A stretch of DNA of 64,000 nucleotides from Xiphydria camelus (lineage: Eukaryota; Arthropoda; Insecta; Hymenoptera; Xiphydriidae): contig OY783198.1 in assembly GCA_963678675.1 (NCBI GenBank), forward strand, positions 6,267,001 to 6,331,000. Direction: 5' to 3'. Below the pieces are notes generated by a model. It saw only the letters and a program-made list of their open reading frames with translations, made no database searches and was not told where the DNA came from. This document shows positions 34,523-44,976 of the stretch, in pieces. Position 1 is the first letter of the stretch; each line of letters begins with the position of its first letter. The position numbers and the translations under genes were made by a program.

Positions 34523-35214
34523 GAGTTCTTTATCTTTTCAATTTCCCCTCGCTTCTCCGATTTTTTTAAATTCCTTGACGACCGAATATAGCCTGAGGAA
34601 CACGACCATAAGCACCGCGATAAGTACCGAGATAAGTACGCGGTACAGATATACATTTACATAAGAATTCCAGTCCGATCCTAATCCTCGCGCCGTCACC
34701 GTTGGTATACCTAAGCAGCATCATCTTACACTCGCGATGGCGATTAAAAAATTCGTGCGACATCGTGGAACTCGCGAGATTTAATTCGATCTAGGCAACG
34801 AACTTTCCGATCCGAGACGATTTTTTTTTTTTTTTTTGAGAACACGGCTCGTCCCATTTAGACGCGTCAGCGTCGCTCAGAAGTTTAAAAAAAAGCGCAC
34901 CTAATTAAAAGTCCCTCCTGCGGGAGTACAATGATTTCGATCTGTCCGCGGATAAGGCGAACCGAGGATTAAGCCCATCTCGATCGTCTCTTGTTTCTCG
35001 TTCTTACGCGCGGAGAGCGCTCGTCTTATGGCCGCGCACTTGAGCGCGTATTTACGGGTATGTGCGACGCGCAAGTGAACACGGTACATACGTACGCGGA
35101 GACGACGAATACGAGATACGACGACGGGCAATCTGCTGCCGATCAAATCCGATCTCGATGAACGAGATGAGAACGCGAACATTTCCCTTGCAAAGGAAAA
35201 AGAGATGAACTCTA
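34523..35214. other. spacer with T run, no gene recognised
   Basis: T run near 34821-34837. Minus-strand frames at 34901-35285 are not protein-like. Confidence 0.35.
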
Positions 35215-35371
35215 CACTGAGACGAATAATTGCTAGTATCAAAAAAAATATTTCTTGAATTAAAAATACCATATAATTTTACCAATTTTTAAAAATACGG
35301 ATTCTTGATCGAGGAATTTAATATTCTTGATTCAAGAATACCGTTGTAGAAACGAGAAATTCTTTCTGCGT
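35215..35371. mobile_element. CACNG-clan MITE, family B, left two-thirds
   Basis: Starts CACTGAGACGAATAATTGCT after TA. It shares ATACGGATTCTTGATCGAGG and GAATACCGTTGTAGAAAC with the 26085 and 44711 copies, then runs into the next foldback. Confidence 0.68.
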
Positions 35372-35515
35372 AGAAATAGTATCTTATGTCATTAGGCGGA
35401 AATCCGAGGTTTTTTCAGACTGTGTTTAATTAGGTCGTAGAGTGCTACGATCTAAACACAGCCTTAAAAATCCGAGGATTTCAGCCGCGAATGACATATA
35501 CTATTTTTTCTCACG
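35372..35515. mobile_element. 144-bp foldback hairpin, family P
   Basis: Left arm GAAATAGTATCTTATGTCAT, then GGCGGAAATCCGAGG and CTGTGTTTAA. The right arm is the inverse (CTAAACACAGCC to ATGACATATACTATTTT). The stem is about 65 bp with small bulges. It is joined to a truncated family-B copy. Confidence 0.75.
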
Positions 35516-36087
35516 AATGAGCATTTCTCTGCAATAAGAAAAAAACTAATGTTAAAATCGAACTCAATCTTACCACGTGGATCATGAGAGTGGCTACCAC
35601 AAACTTTTCTCAATGTACGAAGAGCGGCTACGAAATGTCCCGAAGCGTGTAACCATGCTTGTCGGACTCGTACGTGGCCTTATCCTTGGTCAGTGGCTGA
35701 ACAACGACACGCAGGGTACGAGTATATGTATAGCATACGTACACATGACCTATTCGCTCTATGTATCCACCGCAGCTCCGTCGGGTACATGCATACCTCC
35801 CCATGCACGTGGCTGGTAACTCCTTCTCTCGGCAGTGTTATACATATATGCGCACTCTCTCTCGCCAGACTCTCTTTACCGGCTAATCTCTCATCTTAGA
35901 TCCTTCCTCCCCCTGCCTGCGTACACGATTATGCATTTGCATTCGCGACGGCAATAATGGTAACGATTACCAGCCGTCGAAACGACTTTACGACGCTCTG
36001 CGAACCGTCATAATTGTCCAGGGCTACGGAGGCGATTGCACCTTGTGATTTGTTCATTTTTTTGGCGTGCCAGACGAGGTCCTTCTA
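35516..36087. other. spacer, no gene recognised
   Basis: Short open frame 35577-35819 with no recognisable content. Confidence 0.35.
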
Positions 36088-36410
36088 CACGGAGAAAAAG
36101 GTTTAGTAAAAAATCATGGGGAAACCCATGTATTTTTACAGTTATCCTAGTAACAGGGCTCTTCGAGGTGAAACATTGAAGCTTTTAATAAACCATACCG
36201 TACTTTTTACAGTTCGTAATAGTATAAACATTAATATATGCGGTAAAATTTACCGATCTCCTGTTAATACGCGTCGGGTGTTTACGCCGGGTTTACACTG
36301 CGACGAACTGTACAAAGTACGCTGTATCGATTAAAAATTAAATGTTTCGCCTCGAGGATCCCTGTTACTAGGATTCACTGTAAAAATTGTTAATCCTTTT
36401 TATTTCCGTG
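36088..36410. mobile_element. CACNG-clan MITE, family F, full length
   Basis: Starts CACGGAGAAAAAGGTTTAG after TA and ends TAATCCTTTTTATTTCCGTG before CA. The arms pair CCTAGTAACAGGG with CCCTGTTACTAGG. Confidence 0.85.
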
Positions 36411-36420
36411 CATAAGCTGT

Positions 36421-36565
36421 AGAAAATTCTGCGGTATGGACCTGTATAGACCACTTTTGATGTTAGATAACAATGGAATTATGACTGAATTACACCAGAT
36501 GTGGTACATACGAGTCCACATCGGCGAAATGGTGTTGAAAATTAACACCACTTTTTGACTGTGTA
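36421..36565 (+). mobile_element. MITE, family V
   Basis: GAAAATTCTGCGGTATGGAC, then TTAGATAACAATGG and TTACACCAGATG. The inverse copy is at 7979-8078. The right boundary is uncertain (a GACTGTGTACG end near 36565). Confidence 0.55.
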
Positions 36566-37225
36566 CGAATCGAAGCTTCCAGTAAGGAAGCTCGTGCCGA
36601 ATTTATGACGATCGATCGATCGAATTTAATGGACGACGAATAGAATTTACAGAGGCATCGGGAGACACCCTATAGATTTCCAAGTAGCCAAACGGAGGAA
36701 CGCTCTACGGGGCATGAACGTACAAGGTTGTAACGTAGCGAGGGGTGGACATGCCATTGTATTGTAATACAGTTTAAACTCGATCTGGTAATGGGGCATG
36801 CTTACAAGTATTTAAAGTACAACGGGTGTCTCGAGTCGACTGCGACAAATCGAATGAGAAATATTATTTCACATTACTGCCTGCAGTTTACTGCTTTGAA
36901 ATTATTCGCATATCGAGGAAAGTATTTAGCGAATGACCGTCAAGTTTCATTGAAAATCCGGACACTGAATTATATCGCACCGACGCATCAGTGGTACCTA
37001 CACAGAGCGCCTACACAGACTCACTTTCATCCCCGCTTGCGTGTACATATGTACGTTCGTACCCACGCGTTCGTATACCGATAACGACGCGACCGAGAAT
37101 AGGCGCATCGCGAGAGAAACAGAACGAATAAAGCGAGCATGCAGCGGGTGTCCCTCGAACGGTGCGAAGTCGAGAATGGCCTATGATGCTGCACCGAGAG
37201 AGAAGGTCTCGTTGAATACGACCTA
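36566..37225. other. spacer, no gene recognised
   Basis: No repeat arms. Open frames at 36791-37084 and the opposite strand are not protein-like. Confidence 0.35.
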
Positions 37226-37748
37226 CACTGAGAAGGAAAATGGTATAAAATGGTATATTCAATTAGATCGGCGTTTACGGGTAGGTGCACGGAAAAAAAT
37301 GATTTTACAGTTTTAGCAAAACTAGGTTTTGCTGAGAATTTTTACTATCACGACAAAAATGTTATCTGTGGCAGCAAAAAAAAAGTCAAATAATAACAAA
37401 TGTAACTGCAATCGTAGTGAAATTTTTCTTGGTAAAAATATCAGCCACCCCAGTAAATATTGGCACTATTATTGGACATATCTTTTGCTGCTACATATGA
37501 TATTGTCATCATAACAACGAGAAATTTTCAGCAAAACCTAGTTTTGCTAAAACTGCAAAATCATTTTTTTCCGTGTGAATGCAGAATTATTTGCTTCGAC
37601 TAATAAATTTTGGTTACAACGGTTAACGGCTATTTGAAGGAAACAGGCTGCAATTCATTCAAATCAAGCGTTAGTCGAGGTAACTTGATCTGCATTCCCC
37701 CACCTATAACCGCCGATTTAGTTAAATCTACTATATTTTTTCTCAGTG
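37226..37748. mobile_element. CACNG-clan foldback, family W, interrupted by a family-E MITE
   Basis: Outer ends CACTGAGAAGGAAAATGG and TATTTTTTCTCAGTG with TA on both flanks. The left arm CGGCGTTTACGGGTAGG, resuming AATGCAG after the insert, pairs with the right arm whose inverse reads CGGCGGTTATAGGTGGGGG then AATGCAG. Confidence 0.8.
37288..37575. mobile_element. CACNG-clan MITE, family E, nested in family W
   Basis: Starts CACGGAAAAAAATGATTTTA and ends CAAAATCATTTTTTTCCGTG with TG on both flanks. Arms of about 55 bp carry TTAGCAAAACTAGGTTTTGC. A second copy is at 47229-47547. Confidence 0.9.
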
Positions 37749-37749
37749 T

Positions 37750-37977
37750 AATAGAGAAATTTATTTAAAATAACTAGGAAATTATTCACATCGAACAAAA
37801 GTATCTATATTTGAATTAAATAAACGTTTGCATATCTTTTTAATCGAGTACGAACCTAGTAAAACATTTATCAAATTCAAATAGACTTTTGTTCGATATG
37901 AATAAATTCCTATTCACCTCAAATAAATTTTTCTATCACACACAAGTTCGTATTCAACTAGACTTTGTCCCTGGGTG
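37750..37977 (-). mobile_element. CACNG-clan MITE, family T
   Basis: Ends in CTAGACTTTGTCCCTGGGTG, the inverse of the start of the 16817 copy. The interior ATGAATAAATTCCTATTCACC matches. It abuts the family-W element. Confidence 0.72.
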
Positions 37978-39272
37978 TGCGGATCCTTCCAAGGATCAGC
38001 GCGCGCGAGGTATCGAAAATCTTTATGGTTTTCTCGCCTCGTAGGAGTCTCACGGGTGGTCGTAAAGATAACGCCTGTAGAGTGCGGTTATATCAAAGCG
38101 ACCTTAAAATTCATATAATGAACTTCCGTCGTTCCAACTTTTTTCCCTTTCCTCCAACCTCCTCTCCTCCCTCTCGCCACCTCTCTTTGGGCGGTATACG
38201 GGGCTTCCGCGGCAGCCTCGACGAATAGTCTTTCGGATTACGGTCGATCACCGCGAGACGCCGTCATTCGATTCGACTCATTAAACGGCTTTGGCTTTAT
38301 TCGACCGCCGGGCTTTCTTATTGCACTTTCGAAAGGGCGCGCGGCCACTGATCCTCTTAAGGACGATTTAACGCCGATCGGAATTCACGCGTCAAAACAA
38401 ATGCTCTACCGTAGAGGCGCAGGCTCTGCCTTTATCGGGAGGAAAAGGAGAGGGAGGGATAAGGATCGATCTCGTATCTCTCGACGCGATACCTTCATCC
38501 TTTTCTCCGCGACGCTTTCTCCGCGCGCGTGTCCTCCTCAACGCTCTTCCCAACCTCCGACCCTCCCAGAAGAGATCTAAGAAATTCAAAGAGCTAATAA
38601 ATTAGGAAATACCCGGGGAACCGAGGCGAGGAGGATTAAATCCTAAACAGATTTCTCCGCATCTCGCTTCACGGGTTTCACGATGAGGCCGTTTGCCCGT
38701 GAACGGCCGCCGAAGCGACGCTACGGGATGAAAATGAAGGAGGAACGACGGCAGTCGGATAATTCGATGACGTCTCGGTGTTTTATTTTATTTTTTTTTT
38801 TTCGAGGACAAAGCGAGAGCTCTTCTCCGCGATTTCGATGATCTGACGAAGAATGTTGGAACAACGAAAATTTCTCGATTATACGATAAAGTAAAGCACC
38901 TATTAAATTGGTTTAGAGAAGAATTATTTTTTTCTCAAAAAAAAATGCTGCTGTGGTTTGTCATTTGCTGTCAAATACAAATATTTAACAGAGTGAAGTA
39001 TAAACTGGTGTACAGTTAAGACACGACTAACGACATTTGATCGATTAAACTATATTTTTCATCAATGCATCGAGTTCAATTTGACTACACTCGTTCGGAA
39101 ATATTTGGCTTTCGTCTTTACGCCGGACTCGTGCGAAAGTCACAAAATACTCTCAAATGCAAAGTGCCGGTGTCGTTCGGGATATCATTCGCACGCTGAA
39201 GATGAGTCAGCCCGTGTTAAGTTGCCACGATTAACTATTTCTTTCTCGAAACGGCCATAAATATGACAGTTA
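37978..39272. other. spacer, no gene recognised
   Basis: CT-rich at 38120-38190 and 38440-38560, with a T run near 38790. No convincing exon. Confidence 0.35.
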
Positions 39273-39580
39273 AGGGGCGTCTAAACGGGCAATATTTTTA
39301 CTGCAATATATGTGGCTGCAATATTGGCAACTATAGCCCAGCCATCATGAAAACATTTTAATGCAGTGTATGGCTCGGCAATATTTTCTGCAACAGTATG
39401 GCCCATGTTTAAAGACGCGGCTAATCGAGCGACGATACCAAAAATGTGTAGCTGTATGGCCGGGACATACTAAAAATATTATCCTAAATTGCATAGTCTG
39501 GCTGGTATTGCTGGCAATGTTGCCGGCCACTGTGTTGCAGCCACATATTGCAGTAAAATATTGCCCGTTTAGAAGGCCCT
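39273..39580. mobile_element. PIF/Harbinger-like MITE, TTA target duplication
   Basis: Ends AGGGGCGTCTAAACGGGC and GCCCGTTTAGAAGGCCCT, flanked on both sides by TTA. The arms include AATATTTTTACTGCAATATA. TWA duplications of 3 bp are characteristic of PIF/Harbinger. It is 308 bp with no transposase. Its interior reads in overlapping frames on both strands, which are not genes. Confidence 0.75.
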
Positions 39581-40683
39581 TTATACACACTCCAGTCTAC
39601 GAATACTCGACGGTCCTGACCGGCTCTCGCGTTTCTCGACCCTAACGAAGTGCCGTTCGCAGCGGCGAGCGAACAACGTAGGAAAGAGCGGCGAAGCGTT
39701 TACCGGGTGTCCAAAATGGAAGAGGCGCGACAGGTCGCGCGGCACAAATCATTGGTCAAACGGACGTTTATCACCGGCAAAGGGACACATGAATGGACCG
39801 TAACGGACGGGCCTTTTTGCCCCTGGAAATTCCATTTCGTTTTATTTTCCCTTGAAATACGTCATAGTTAACGCGAGCAGAGCGAGAGGGCGAAAGAAAG
39901 AGAGACGGAGGAGAAAGGAGAGGCACGCAAGCACCTACGATGTTTCCCGACGATATCCCTCCGCCTCCTCTTCCTCCTCGCAACCGCGGTCGGCTTGTAG
40001 CTAGGTACACGAGTTTTTGTCCCTGTGAACGAGCCTTGAACTTTTTACCGCCATCAATGAATTACATGATTCTATTAACAATACGCATGCCGCCGTGTTT
40101 ACCTCCTCTGCCCCTGCACCAGTTCCCATACCGGAGAAATCCACTCACACGCCTCTCCCCCTCCCCGTCGCTCCACACGGGAGCCCTTCTTCCACGGTAC
40201 CGCGAAATCGATTCTCGAGTTCCCCGAGTGCTCCGAATACCTTATCTCCCGCCAGCTGAAATTGCACTCCGCGCACTATACCCTAGCTCGCTCCGCGTAT
40301 ACGCATTGCCGCGGTGTGCACCGCTGAATTTCGCAGCCGAGGGGGTAAGACGATACGTTGCGTACTTCCATCGCTCGGCGGAAAAGGAGTAAACGGACGC
40401 GGTGTACGTATACGGCGAGGGAGAGAGAGTGAGATGCGAGAGAGAAAAAATTTCGCCTCTCGTTAATTGCACGCTTATACATCCTCGTCCCTTCCCCATG
40501 TACATTACGTAACGCGAAGAAGCGCGCGCCGAAAAAAAAGATCCGTTCGATTCGACTACAGCTGCGTGGATGCCGGCGGCGAGGTAAATATTTGGTCGCT
40601 TCGTTCGATCGACGATCGAAGCGAGGGAAATTAAATTTCGCGTACGTGGATGGCGAGCTCTGGGTTCCTTCGATTGAACGGTG
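39581..40683. other. spacer, no gene recognised
   Basis: Includes purine-rich and CT-rich stretches. The 150-codon frame 39940-40392 is proline/arginine-rich and not recognised. Confidence 0.35.
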
Positions 40684-40872
40684 CACGGACAAACAGAAAT
40701 AGCAATATTTACCGCTTCATCCAGTAGCCCTGAGACTCGAGCTCGTTTTCAAGAATTCGTACAGAGGAAGCTGTTCTGTGTAGGTACTGCTCACAACGGT
40801 ACAATAAATAGAAGTGTCTTCTGAGCTCGGCTCTCAGCGCTACTGGTAAAAATTGCTGTTTTTCTTTCCGTG
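40684..40872. mobile_element. CACNG-clan MITE, family U
   Basis: Starts CACGGACAAACAGAAATAGC and ends AATTGCTGTTTTTCTTTCCGTG with TG on both flanks. The arms include TACCGCTTCATCCAGTAGCC against the inverse region near 40843, and GAGCTCG blocks. Confidence 0.82.
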
Positions 40873-41769
40873 TGATAACATCGATACTCTCTTAATTCGA
40901 ATCAGTAAAAATAACCTTCTATTCACTGGATTTCAGTGACTTTTCACCGACTTAGATCAAGAGAGCGGAATGATTTATATGCACTTTCGGACTTAACGTA
41001 TCCTTCCAAGACGAAGCAGAAATCGTCTCGCGTTCGACGCGTGACTCCTGGATCAGGAACGGAAAATTAAAGTTCGACGTACGATCTTAAATAATTATAC
41101 CCCACGCGTACTGTACGCGCAGAGTTCCCGAGGCTCGTTAGGTATAAAGCGCGTACATAGGCGCGCGATGGATAGACGTATACGTATATACGTACGTGTA
41201 CGAGGTGACGAGTAAAAACGCTGTGCGAAGAGGAACGGGAGTGCGATAATTAATTGGAGCCTCGCTTTGAGGCGGCGAGTCGAAGAGGTGCTCGATGCCG
41301 GCTAATTGAGCGCGACTCTCTGCCGCTTTGATTAATCGCTTGATCAGTCCTCACGTCCTCCGCCCGTGTGAGAGCCCGGTCGAGAAACAGGGGTTGCGAG
41401 CGCGCGCGTTCGCGCTGCCTTCTCGAGCGGCGGATAGAACAATCGTCGGCCGGGAAAGGAATATTTGCAAATCGGAAAGGCGCTCGCGACGGGGAAAGCT
41501 CGCGTCTCGAGTGCTCGCACTCTTTTTCGTTTCCGCGGCGCGGAGGGCGAATCCCCGCGCGCGATTTCATCCGCGATCTCGAGGAGCGAGGGTGCGTTAA
41601 CGAGGGAATCCGATTACCCGGAATATCCTTCCGTGAAAATGTGTACAAACGCTAGTGAAAAATCGAATTCGGCTTTAACATGAAAAAATATTCATATTTT
41701 TAAATTTAATTTGTAACCCGTGTAAATATTCGGTAACAAAGAGGAAAGGGAAACAGTTCGAAGAAATAA
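40873..41769. other. spacer, no gene recognised
   Basis: CpG-rich at 41280-41600. Open frames are composition artefacts. Confidence 0.35.
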
Positions 41770-42140
41770 TTATTCGCTGAGTTGCATATAAGTAGTCTAC
41801 ACTGAGAAAAAAAAAAGATTAAAAATTATTCTGTTATAGAAGGATAATCTGAGTACGAAAGGTAAAATAGATCAAAAATTATGCTAAGGAAGGTTAAATT
41901 TTAAACCCTGGAAGGATAATTTTTGATCTATTTTTTACCTTTCGTACTCAGATTATCCTTCTAACAGAATAATTTTTAATCTTTTTTTTTCTCAGTGTGG
42001 TGTCTCACTTTTTGATAAGTCAGATTTCGAGTTATCCAACAGTCATCGTTTGGCTAACGTGAAATCTAAGTTGACAAAAAGTGAGACATCAGACTGCCTA
42101 CGGTTGCCTTCAGGATGACTTTTTGGATTGCGTTGTCTGG
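41770..42140. mobile_element. foldback element, family I, interrupted by family J
   Basis: The right arm (GTGAGACATCAGACTGCCTA to GCGTTGTCTGG) matches the right arm of the copy at 34127. The left arm is recognisable only as GTAGTCTA before, and GTGTCTCACTTTTTG after, the inserted family-J element. Confidence 0.62.
41800..41997. mobile_element. CACNG-clan MITE, family J, long near-perfect palindrome
   Basis: Starts CACTGAGAAAAAAAAAAGAT and ends in its inverse. Nearly the entire 198 bp is two arms (ATAATCTGAGTACGAAAGGT against its inverse) with a loop of about 35 bp. Flanks are TA left and TG right. Arm identity this high implies a young copy. Confidence 0.9.
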
Positions 42141-43060
42141 GCATCCGCACCTTTCGTTCCCCGCTTCACACCGTCCCGAGATTTCAAAGAAATCCCCCCC
42201 TACTCGCCCACCGCGGCGCGACCGCTTGAGGTCAGCCCCGGCGGAAGACGCGGAGAGAGGGCGCGACGCTTCGAGAGATGCCGGGCATAAAAAAAAGCGT
42301 TCTCGTTAACCGGCGCGACGGGCAAAAGTGAAACAAAAAGCCGACGGGGACTGTGAAACATCGGGAATTCAATTGTCACTCGGACGTTGCACGGGGCGAG
42401 GTCGTTACGTCGGTTCTACGTGCTCCGCGACCAGTCACTCCGCGAAAGAGGCGAGGTCCCGTGGTACACGTAGGTATATACATAGCCACGCCGCGCGGAT
42501 CGTGATCGCGCTCGGCCCGCGATCGCGATTCATCGCGGCAACGAAAAAGGCGCTCGCGATTCGACGACTTCTCGCCGTATACCGAACACGCTTGCGCTCT
42601 AATTCGCTGACCGGTATATCGTGAGCGCTCCGAGCGCTTCTAATGTCGTACACGCGTGTCAGTTTACCGCGACGAACGATTGACAGCGGTGTGGATATGC
42701 AAAACCGGTAGAACCGCGCGTCGTGTGCCCGTCGAATTAATATACGCGCCGAGGATTTACATCGAGCGATATTATTTCGCACGAATACGGTTACACTCCG
42801 CGCGCGGGGAATCCAGTTACAACAGCTCCGCGCGGGCGGCGATCGATACCATTACCGGGAATGGATTATCCCTGATTAAAACGTTCCGCGCGTGTATTTC
42901 CGCCGCGGGTGTTGATTTCTCAAAAATACGCGTTCATCTGCCGTTGGAAAATTAGCGAGTGAGCGAGGGCGGACGTATCAACCGATCCCGATGTATTGCA
43001 CGCGTTTGCCTGAATTATTACAGCGCGTCATTACAAAGGAGGCTGGATTTTATTTGCTGC
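42141..43060. other. CpG-rich spacer, no gene recognised
   Basis: Frames at 42328-42955 overlap on both strands without protein character. Confidence 0.35.
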
Positions 43061-43447
43061 AGCTTTCATTGAAATTTATACACTCTTGTATCAATTAATA
43101 GAATTGAATGTGACTTTGTCATTAAGAACTGGAAGATAGTAATTAGGAAAAAACTTGTGGGCTTTACTTCAGAAAGAATTAAAATATTTTGATTCCCTTG
43201 TGCAAGACGATGGGGAATCAAAATATTTGTATCTCGTACTTTCGTAACTTGCATGAAGCAAAACTTGACGTATTGTTAGTATGACCATCTCCCACCTTAA
43301 TTAATATTTCAGTTATTTCTGGCGTAGAGTCCACAAGATTTTTTCCTAATTATCTTCCAGTCATTCGTGATGAAATCCCATTTGAAAAAAAAAAAGGTTT
43401 CAATTCTATCAATCAATACAAGGGCTTTATAAATTTCAATGAAAGCT
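43061..43447. mobile_element. foldback element with ~110-bp degenerate arms
   Basis: The left arm AGCTTTCATTGAAATTTATA pairs with TATAAATTTCAATGAAAGCT at the right end. The arms continue through ATAGAATTGAA, ACTGGAAGATA and GGAAAAAACTTGTGG. The ends are unlike the CACNG clan. Single copy here. Confidence 0.72.
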
Positions 43448-44710
43448 TTTATCGAAATAACCGAATCCTTCTAAATACTTATACGCTTATAAAAATCAAT
43501 ATAATGCCGACATTTTTTTTCGTATGGTTTCATGAAGAAAAACTGAAAAATAATTGCAAAATATTTTCGATTCAACGCCAGAAAGAATTGAAATGTTAAT
43601 CAAGGTAAAAGGTGATCGTGCTAACGATAAATGGGTAGAGCACATTTCATGCAAATCAGGACCGTATGGAACAATTATTTTGATTCCACTAATTTGAACA
43701 GGGGTGCATGATAGCTAAAACCGAACATCTCCCCTACAGACGTTCCGAGAAAAAAGTGCAGGATATCGCGTAGGGTCGTACGACACGGCAATATCTCCCT
43801 CAGGAGCGATCGTCGTCGCAACCGACATCGGTTCCATTCATCGAGGAGCGGCACTTTGCGACAATACGACAAAGGCAAATTCGACTCCGCTGTATACCGC
43901 GCGTGTTAACACCTACCGCAATCGTATGTATACCTAGCGGTAGATACCGCGCTCAGAAATCGTACCTATGTACGAGACACATACCGCGCCCACACACGTC
44001 TCGCGTATATCGACGTGCGCTGCGAAACCAAAAAGTCTCGCAGTCGATTCTCCGCCGAATCGGGGGAAACCGACGGATGAAAGTTCCCCGCGGCAGGACG
44101 AATCGACGTTCCGTGACAATCTCCGAAGCCCCTTGTACGTGCCCCGGCGCGGATTCGCCGGGAGAAGAATTGGACAGCACCGCGCGCGCGAGTATTTAGT
44201 GCCTCCTCGCGGGCTGCGACGTACCACGACGAAATTCTAGCCCAGCCGTTTGAAATCCCTGACGGAGAAAAGTTTGTGACTATCGTTCTCGCGCTCGGTG
44301 GGTGGGAGAATCGACTTATTGCTGAGAATGCGCGTCGGTTGTATGAATAAGAGTATACGGTGTGAGAAAAGTGGCGTTGGAATTCTAGCAAACGGCTTTT
44401 ATACGTTCCCCCGGGAAAATCTTTTTATTCGGATAAACGTTTAGTTGTTCATTGCTCGTCGAGCAGATATGCGATTCGAATGAAATTTATTCAATGCGAT
44501 TAAATATTTGTATACTTTGAATAGAGCAGAGGATGGGCGGCTTTGTTGATACGAATATTTATACGGGTCGAATACATTTTGTTCGAGCCGAACAAATGGC
44601 TTTGGGCGATAGCATCCGAACGATAGAATCTCTTTTTCTCGGCGTACGAACCATTTTCGGTAGCAATATGCTTGGTTAGATGAGTCATTGGAAGAAACAC
44701 GCCTTTTGTG
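43448..44710. other. spacer, no gene recognised
   Basis: A minus-strand frame at 43675-43878 (67 codons) is moderately protein-like but matches nothing I know. Other frames are artefacts. Confidence 0.3.
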
Positions 44711-44976
44711 CACTGAGAGAGAAATAATTTATACTATCAAAAAATATATCTCGAATCAAGAATATACAATGTAATCTTAGAAATTTTTAAGAATATAGAT
44801 TCTTGGTCGAAGAATATACATATATATTCTTGATTCTGCGCGTAAAAAATAATTACTCGAGCCTACCAAATGTTTTTTTGCACGAAGAAATTCACAACTC
44901 GCGATTCTTGAATTATATCATGTAGGTATTTGATCGAAGAAAGCATTTTTTAGGCCCCAGCAATTACTTCTCAGTG
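44711..44976. mobile_element. CACNG-clan MITE, family B, full length
   Basis: Starts CACTGAGAGAGAAATAATTT and ends CCCAGCAATTACTTCTCAGTG with TG on both flanks. Contains TAATTACTCGAGCCTACC. Confidence 0.87.

Noticed and set aside
39345..39645. Overlapping ~90-codon frames on both strands
   Set aside because: Both lie in the PIF/Harbinger-like MITE and come from its inverted arms.
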